A stretch of DNA of 5,821 nt from contig CAJQNM010000530.1 of NCBI GenBank assembly GCA_905479665.1, forward strand, positions 1-5,821, written 5' to 3'. Positions within the stretch are counted from its first letter, which is position 1; every line of letters begins with the position of its first letter. Source of the DNA: an uncultured Saprospiraceae bacterium (lineage in GTDB: Bacteria; Bacteroidota; Bacteroidia; Chitinophagales; Saprospiraceae). The notes under the pieces are model-generated. The model was not told the origin of the DNA, searched no databases, and saw only the letters and a list, made by a program, of their open reading frames with translations. The position numbers were made by a program, and so were the translations under genes. Of this stretch, positions 4,253-5,821 are shown piece by piece.

Positions 4253-5821
4253 ATGAAATCACAGCTACTTCTCCTCCCTTTATGTGCCCTACTTCTCATG
4301 CCTATTTTACCCTCTTTTGCGCAGAGCATGATCGTGCCTCTTTACGGCACTTCCATCGATTGCGCGAATGAGCAGGTGGAAGAAGTTGCGATGGATGAGC
4401 GCATTGGAAGAAGAATCTCGAAGGTGCATGAGCCATCTATTGAGGTTTTTCTACCAGAAGGGGAGTCTAACGGAACTGGGGTGGTCATTTGTCCGGGCGG
4501 AGGCTATACGATACTAGCATACGACTGGGAGGGTACCAGCATGGCAGAATGGTTTTCTGAAATGGGTGTGGCAGCATTTGTACTCAAATATCGCTTGCCG
4601 AAGTGGGAGAGTGCTGATTGCCGCGACAAAGTAGCGCTTGATGATGCACAAGCAGCAATGAAATTAGTGCGTTCCAAAGCCGACGAATACGGTGTCGATC
4701 CAGACCGTCTCGGCATCATGGGATTTTCTGCTGGTGGACATCTGGCTTCGACCTTGAGCACGCATTATGATTCGGGATCACGCCCGGATTTTAGCATTCT
4801 AATGTATCCCGTCATTACCATGGATCCGGAAGTGACCCACGGAGGATCCAAAACGAATTTGCTCGGTGACGATCCTTCCGATGAGATGATTCGTCATTTT
4901 AGCAATGAGCTACAGGTCAACGAAAATACACCGCCCACCATCCTCATCCACGCTGCCGACGACAAAGCTGTACCTGCGGAAAACAGCATCCGCTACTATC
5001 AAGCCTTACTGGCATCCGGAGTGCCTGCTGCTCTGCACATTTATGAGGACGGTGGACACGGTTTTTCTTTTGCCGAGGGATTGGGCTCTGTAGAAAAATG
5101 GCCGGATGCCGTAGCCACATGGATGGATGACCTTGGTCTTCTCACTCGAGCAGCAGCAGGTGCAGAAGCGGATGATATGGTGGCTGCAGCGACAGAATTG
5201 ATGGCCCAATTGTCCCTTGATCAAAACAAGGCCCTCTTTGAATTTGATCACGAAACTCGATCGATTTGGACGTTTCTACCTGTGGCAAGTGTGGGCAGGC
5301 CGGGAGTAGCCCTAAGAGATCTGAAAGAAGATCAAGTTGCCGCGGTATTTAAATTGGTTGCCAGTGGTCTAAGTTCAGAAGGGTTTGAAAAAGTAAAAAC
5401 AATAATTGCCCTGGAAAAGATTTTGCAAGTATTGGAACCCAACAATGCCGGGCGCGATCCAGAGCAATATCACATCGCACTTTATGGAAAACCAGGCCTG
5501 ACCGGAAAGTGGGGTTGGAAATTTGAAGGCCATCATGTTGCACTCAATTTTACCATGGTCGACGGCGAGGTGGTTGGTGTACCGACTTTTTTAGGCAGCA
5601 ATCCAGCAATGGTAAAATCAGGCGAACAATCCGGCTTGCGGGTACTCAAGGAGGAAGAGGATTTGGCCTTTGATATAATTAATTCGCTCACCTATCGTGA
5701 ACAACGGCAGGCGATGTTTCAGGAAAAAGCTCCGTACGAAATACTTTCTCAATCGGCGACACAAACCGGACCGCTCGAGGATGTTGGTCTGCTTGCATCA
5801 AATATGAATCCTGGTACAGCA
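4253..5821 (+). CDS. Secreted alpha/beta-hydrolase esterase fused to a DUF3500 domain (3' end missing)
   Basis: The frame is open for 523 codons from an ATG at 4253 to the window edge. Residues 1-23 form a Sec signal peptide (MKSQ, hydrophobic core, SFA cut before QS), so the product is exported. Residues about 55-295 are an alpha/beta hydrolase related to acetylxylan/feruloyl-type esterases and the S9 peptidase fold. They show an oxyanion-hole loop CPGGGY (80-85), the nucleophile elbow GFSAGGH with Ser159, DDKAVP with probable acid Asp237, and GGHGF with His269. This triad looks complete. After a linker of about 35 residues, 330-523 match DUF3500 (PF12006): SVGRPGVALRDL (346-357), RDPEQYHIALYGKP (401-414), WGWKFEGHHVALNFT (420-434), PTFLGSNPAMV (444-454) and a GLRVLKEEEDLA stretch. 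DUF3500 is of unknown function. About 100 residues of it should lie beyond the window. A GTG at 4196 is in frame, but the signal peptide fixes the start at 4253. The precise substrate is unknown; carbohydrate esters are plausible. Confidence 0.88.
   Translation, partial: MKSQLLLLPLCALLLMPILPSFAQSMIVPLYGTSIDCANEQVEEVAMDERIGRRISKVHEPSIEVFLPEGESNGTGVVICPGGGYTILAYDWEGTSMAEWFSEMGVAAFVLKYRLPKWESADCRDKVALDDAQAAMKLVRSKADEYGVDPDRLGIMGFSAGGHLASTLSTHYDSGSRPDFSILMYPVITMDPEVTHGGSKTNLLGDDPSDEMIRHFSNELQVNENTPPTILIHAADDKAVPAENSIRYYQALLASGVPAALHIYEDGGHGFSFAEGLGSVEKWPDAVATWMDDLGLLTRAAAGAEADDMVAAATELMAQLSLDQNKALFEFDHETRSIWTFLPVASVGRPGVALRDLKEDQVAAVFKLVASGLSSEGFEKVKTIIALEKILQVLEPNNAGRDPEQYHIALYGKPGLTGKWGWKFEGHHVALNFTMVDGEVVGVPTFLGSNPAMVKSGEQSGLRVLKEEEDLAFDIINSLTYREQRQAMFQEKAPYEILSQSATQTGPLEDVGLLASNMNPGTA

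Overview
The window most likely comes from a member of the Bacteroidota. The first gene ends in a type IX secretion (T9SS) C-terminal sorting domain, which is found almost only in that phylum. The purC product is the roughly 313-residue form I associate with Bacteroides relatives, and none of the genes has a clear Shine-Dalgarno sequence. Base composition is moderate and the genes are loosely packed. A Saprospiria- or Cytophagia-like environmental bacterium is my guess, but the sequence does not fix the class.

Layout. (1) Bases 2-262 (+) hold the 3' end of a secreted protein with a T9SS sorting domain. (2) Bases 263-301 hold four perfect copies of an 8-bp repeat, the last of which contains the stop codon of the convergent gene. 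(3) Bases 296-1528 (-) encode a 12-helix MFS transporter of the NupG/XapB nucleoside:H+ symporter type. (4) Bases 1644-2585 (+; possible longer start at 1578) encode PurC, the SAICAR synthetase of purine biosynthesis, divergent from the transporter. (5) Bases 2586-2895 are non-coding. They contain a hairpin and a purine/pyrimidine-skewed array with an 87-bp direct repeat. (6) Bases 2896-4005 (-) encode an intact Fic AMP-transferase-type protein with an N-terminal autoinhibitory motif and a C-terminal winged-helix-like region. (7) Bases 4006-4252 are AT-rich at the Fic end and contain a perfect 7-bp inverted repeat plus extra half-sites, a candidate operator. (8) Bases 4253-5821 (+, running off the window) encode a secreted alpha/beta-hydrolase esterase fused to a DUF3500 domain.

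How the genes relate. There is no long operon: the orders are convergent, divergent, convergent, divergent, so each gene is probably its own transcription unit. The nucleoside-permease-like gene and purC share a promoter region and both concern purine supply (salvage versus synthesis), so co-regulation is plausible but unproven. The Fic gene lies between a repeat array and an AT-rich operator-like region and looks like an accessory insertion between housekeeping and exported-enzyme genes. The most interesting items are the esterase-DUF3500 fusion, the Fic gene with its upstream palindrome, and the 87-bp repeat array. No CRISPR array, RNA gene, transposase or convincing multi-gene defence system is visible.
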